From the NCBI GenBank assembly GCA_027490595.1, contig JAIXXU010000198.1, positions 1 through 6,840 of the forward strand: a stretch of 6,840 bases of DNA, in the 5' to 3' direction. Below, piece after piece: positions 6,123 to 6,840 of this stretch. This DNA is from Pseudomonadota bacterium (GTDB lineage: Bacteria > Bdellovibrionota_B > Oligoflexia > Silvanigrellales > Silvanigrellaceae). Numbering within the stretch: position 1 is the stretch's first letter; each line of letters begins with the position of its first letter. The position numbers and the translations under genes are program-made. The notes under the pieces were generated by a model. The model was not told the origin of the DNA. It worked only from the letters and a program-made list of their open reading frames with translations, and searched no databases.

Positions 6123-6840
6123 ATGAGCCAAAAGCAGCCTTTCTTATTCACGCAGCCAGTGTGGATCATAGGCAATGGGATTTTAGGATTATCTATAGCC
6201 GAATATATTTCTAGATTTTCAAATAAAGTCAATATTATTTCTGATGAAAATCCTCTCTCAGGCTCATATGCGGCCGCAGCAAATTTAGCAACAAAAGGAC
6301 AGCTACAGGGAAGACAACAACATTTTCAGTTTAAATTAGATGCCAAAAATCTTTATCCACAATGGATTTATAATCTAAAAAAAGAAATCAATGATAAAAA
6401 TGTTATGGATGAAGTATTTCGAGTTGGGAAAGGACTTGATGTTTTTTCTTTTCAGGAACAAAGAGATATTCAATATAAAAGAGTCTATCAAGAAACTATA
6501 AATAAATCGCCCATACAAAAACTTGATAAAAACAAGATCACCTACGAAGACGAAATGTGGATTGATGCACCTTTCTTGCTTGATCTTCTCATTAAGTGCC
6601 TTAAAAAAAGAATGGTGAAATTTCAAAATAATAAATTTAACAAAGAAACTTTAGACGAGATAAAAAAAATAGCTCCTTATTCCACGATTATTTTTTGCAC
6701 TGGAGCATGGACAAAATCTTTGCTTGAAAATCTTAATATTACTCTACCAATCAGTTTTCAAAAAGCGGAAAGACTTACCATAGGAAGCAGTTTCTATACC
6801 GCAAACAAAGATAACAACAGTTTTTTGGATAAATATGTTC
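6123..6840 (+). CDS. FAD-dependent oxidoreductase, DAO-like (partial, 3' end outside window)
   Basis: An open frame from ATG at 6123 to the window edge, 239 codons without a stop. The N-terminus, QPVWIIGNGILGLSIAEYIS, holds the FAD-binding GxGxxG loop (Gly17, Gly19, Gly22), followed by strand KVNIISDE whose acidic end (Asp41) would hold the ribose. An Ala-rich SYAAAANLATKG comes next, and later IIFCTGAWTKSLLENL (189-204) matches the second nucleotide-proximal motif of the D-amino-acid oxidase/glycine oxidase family (AGAW type). It probably oxidises an amine or amino acid with FAD, but the substrate is unknown and ThiO- or MnmC-like roles cannot be separated without the C-terminus. Start choice: an in-frame TAA (the previous gene's stop) lies 6 nt upstream, so ATG 6123 is the first usable start; the SD (AAGGG) is weak. 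The region is visibly richer in A/T than ahcY. Confidence 0.82.
   Translation, partial: MSQKQPFLFTQPVWIIGNGILGLSIAEYISRFSNKVNIISDENPLSGSYAAAANLATKGQLQGRQQHFQFKLDAKNLYPQWIYNLKKEINDKNVMDEVFRVGKGLDVFSFQEQRDIQYKRVYQETINKSPIQKLDKNKITYEDEMWIDAPFLLDLLIKCLKKRMVKFQNNKFNKETLDEIKKIAPYSTIIFCTGAWTKSLLENLNITLPISFQKAERLTIGSSFYTANKDNNSFLDKYV

Noticed and set aside
6375..6626. Minus-strand open frame of 83 codons
   Set aside because: Antisense to the FAD oxidoreductase; the F/I-rich translation is what A/T-rich coding DNA gives in reverse.

Overview
The window reads as chromosomal DNA of a Gram-negative bacterium. It is moderately A/T-rich, carries a Sec-type signal peptide gene, a transmembrane sensor kinase next to an NtrC-type regulator, and Shine-Dalgarno-led genes. 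The lineage cannot be fixed from the sequence. A proteobacterial or Bdellovibrionota/Oligoflexia-like origin is a guess from gene style only. No rRNA, tRNA, CRISPR array, insertion sequence or phage gene was seen.

Left part (1-855): a minus-strand gene for a small exported protein of unknown function, then a divergent intergenic region of about 160 bp. Centre-left (856-2320): ahcY, a full-length S-adenosylhomocysteine hydrolase of the short, eukaryote-like type. It converges on a 36-codon minus-strand gene for an extremely basic protein that resembles the bS22/AURKAIP1-COX24 family of small ribosomal proteins. The two genes share a compact bidirectional terminator at 2184-2211. The tiny gene starts with GTG behind a perfect Shine-Dalgarno sequence, and its leader repeats that sequence with a complementary anti-SD element in between.

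Right part (2321-6840): a plus-strand cluster with very tight spacing. It holds a membrane histidine kinase (541 aa), a receiver-AAA+-Fis regulator overlapping it by ATGA, a hotdog-fold DUF4442/PaaI-like protein 16 nt downstream, and after 6 nt a FAD-dependent oxidoreductase that runs off the window. The spacing suggests one operon in which a two-component system sits with two putative metabolic enzymes.

Both signalling proteins are unusual. The kinase lacks a recognisable G1 (DxGxG) ATP-binding motif and has an extra C-terminal segment of about 90 residues. The regulator keeps the receiver phosphorylation residues and Walker A but has no GAFTGA loop, so it probably does not activate sigma-54 polymerase. 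The most notable points are this divergent pair with its linked enzymes and the self-contained locus of the tiny basic gene.
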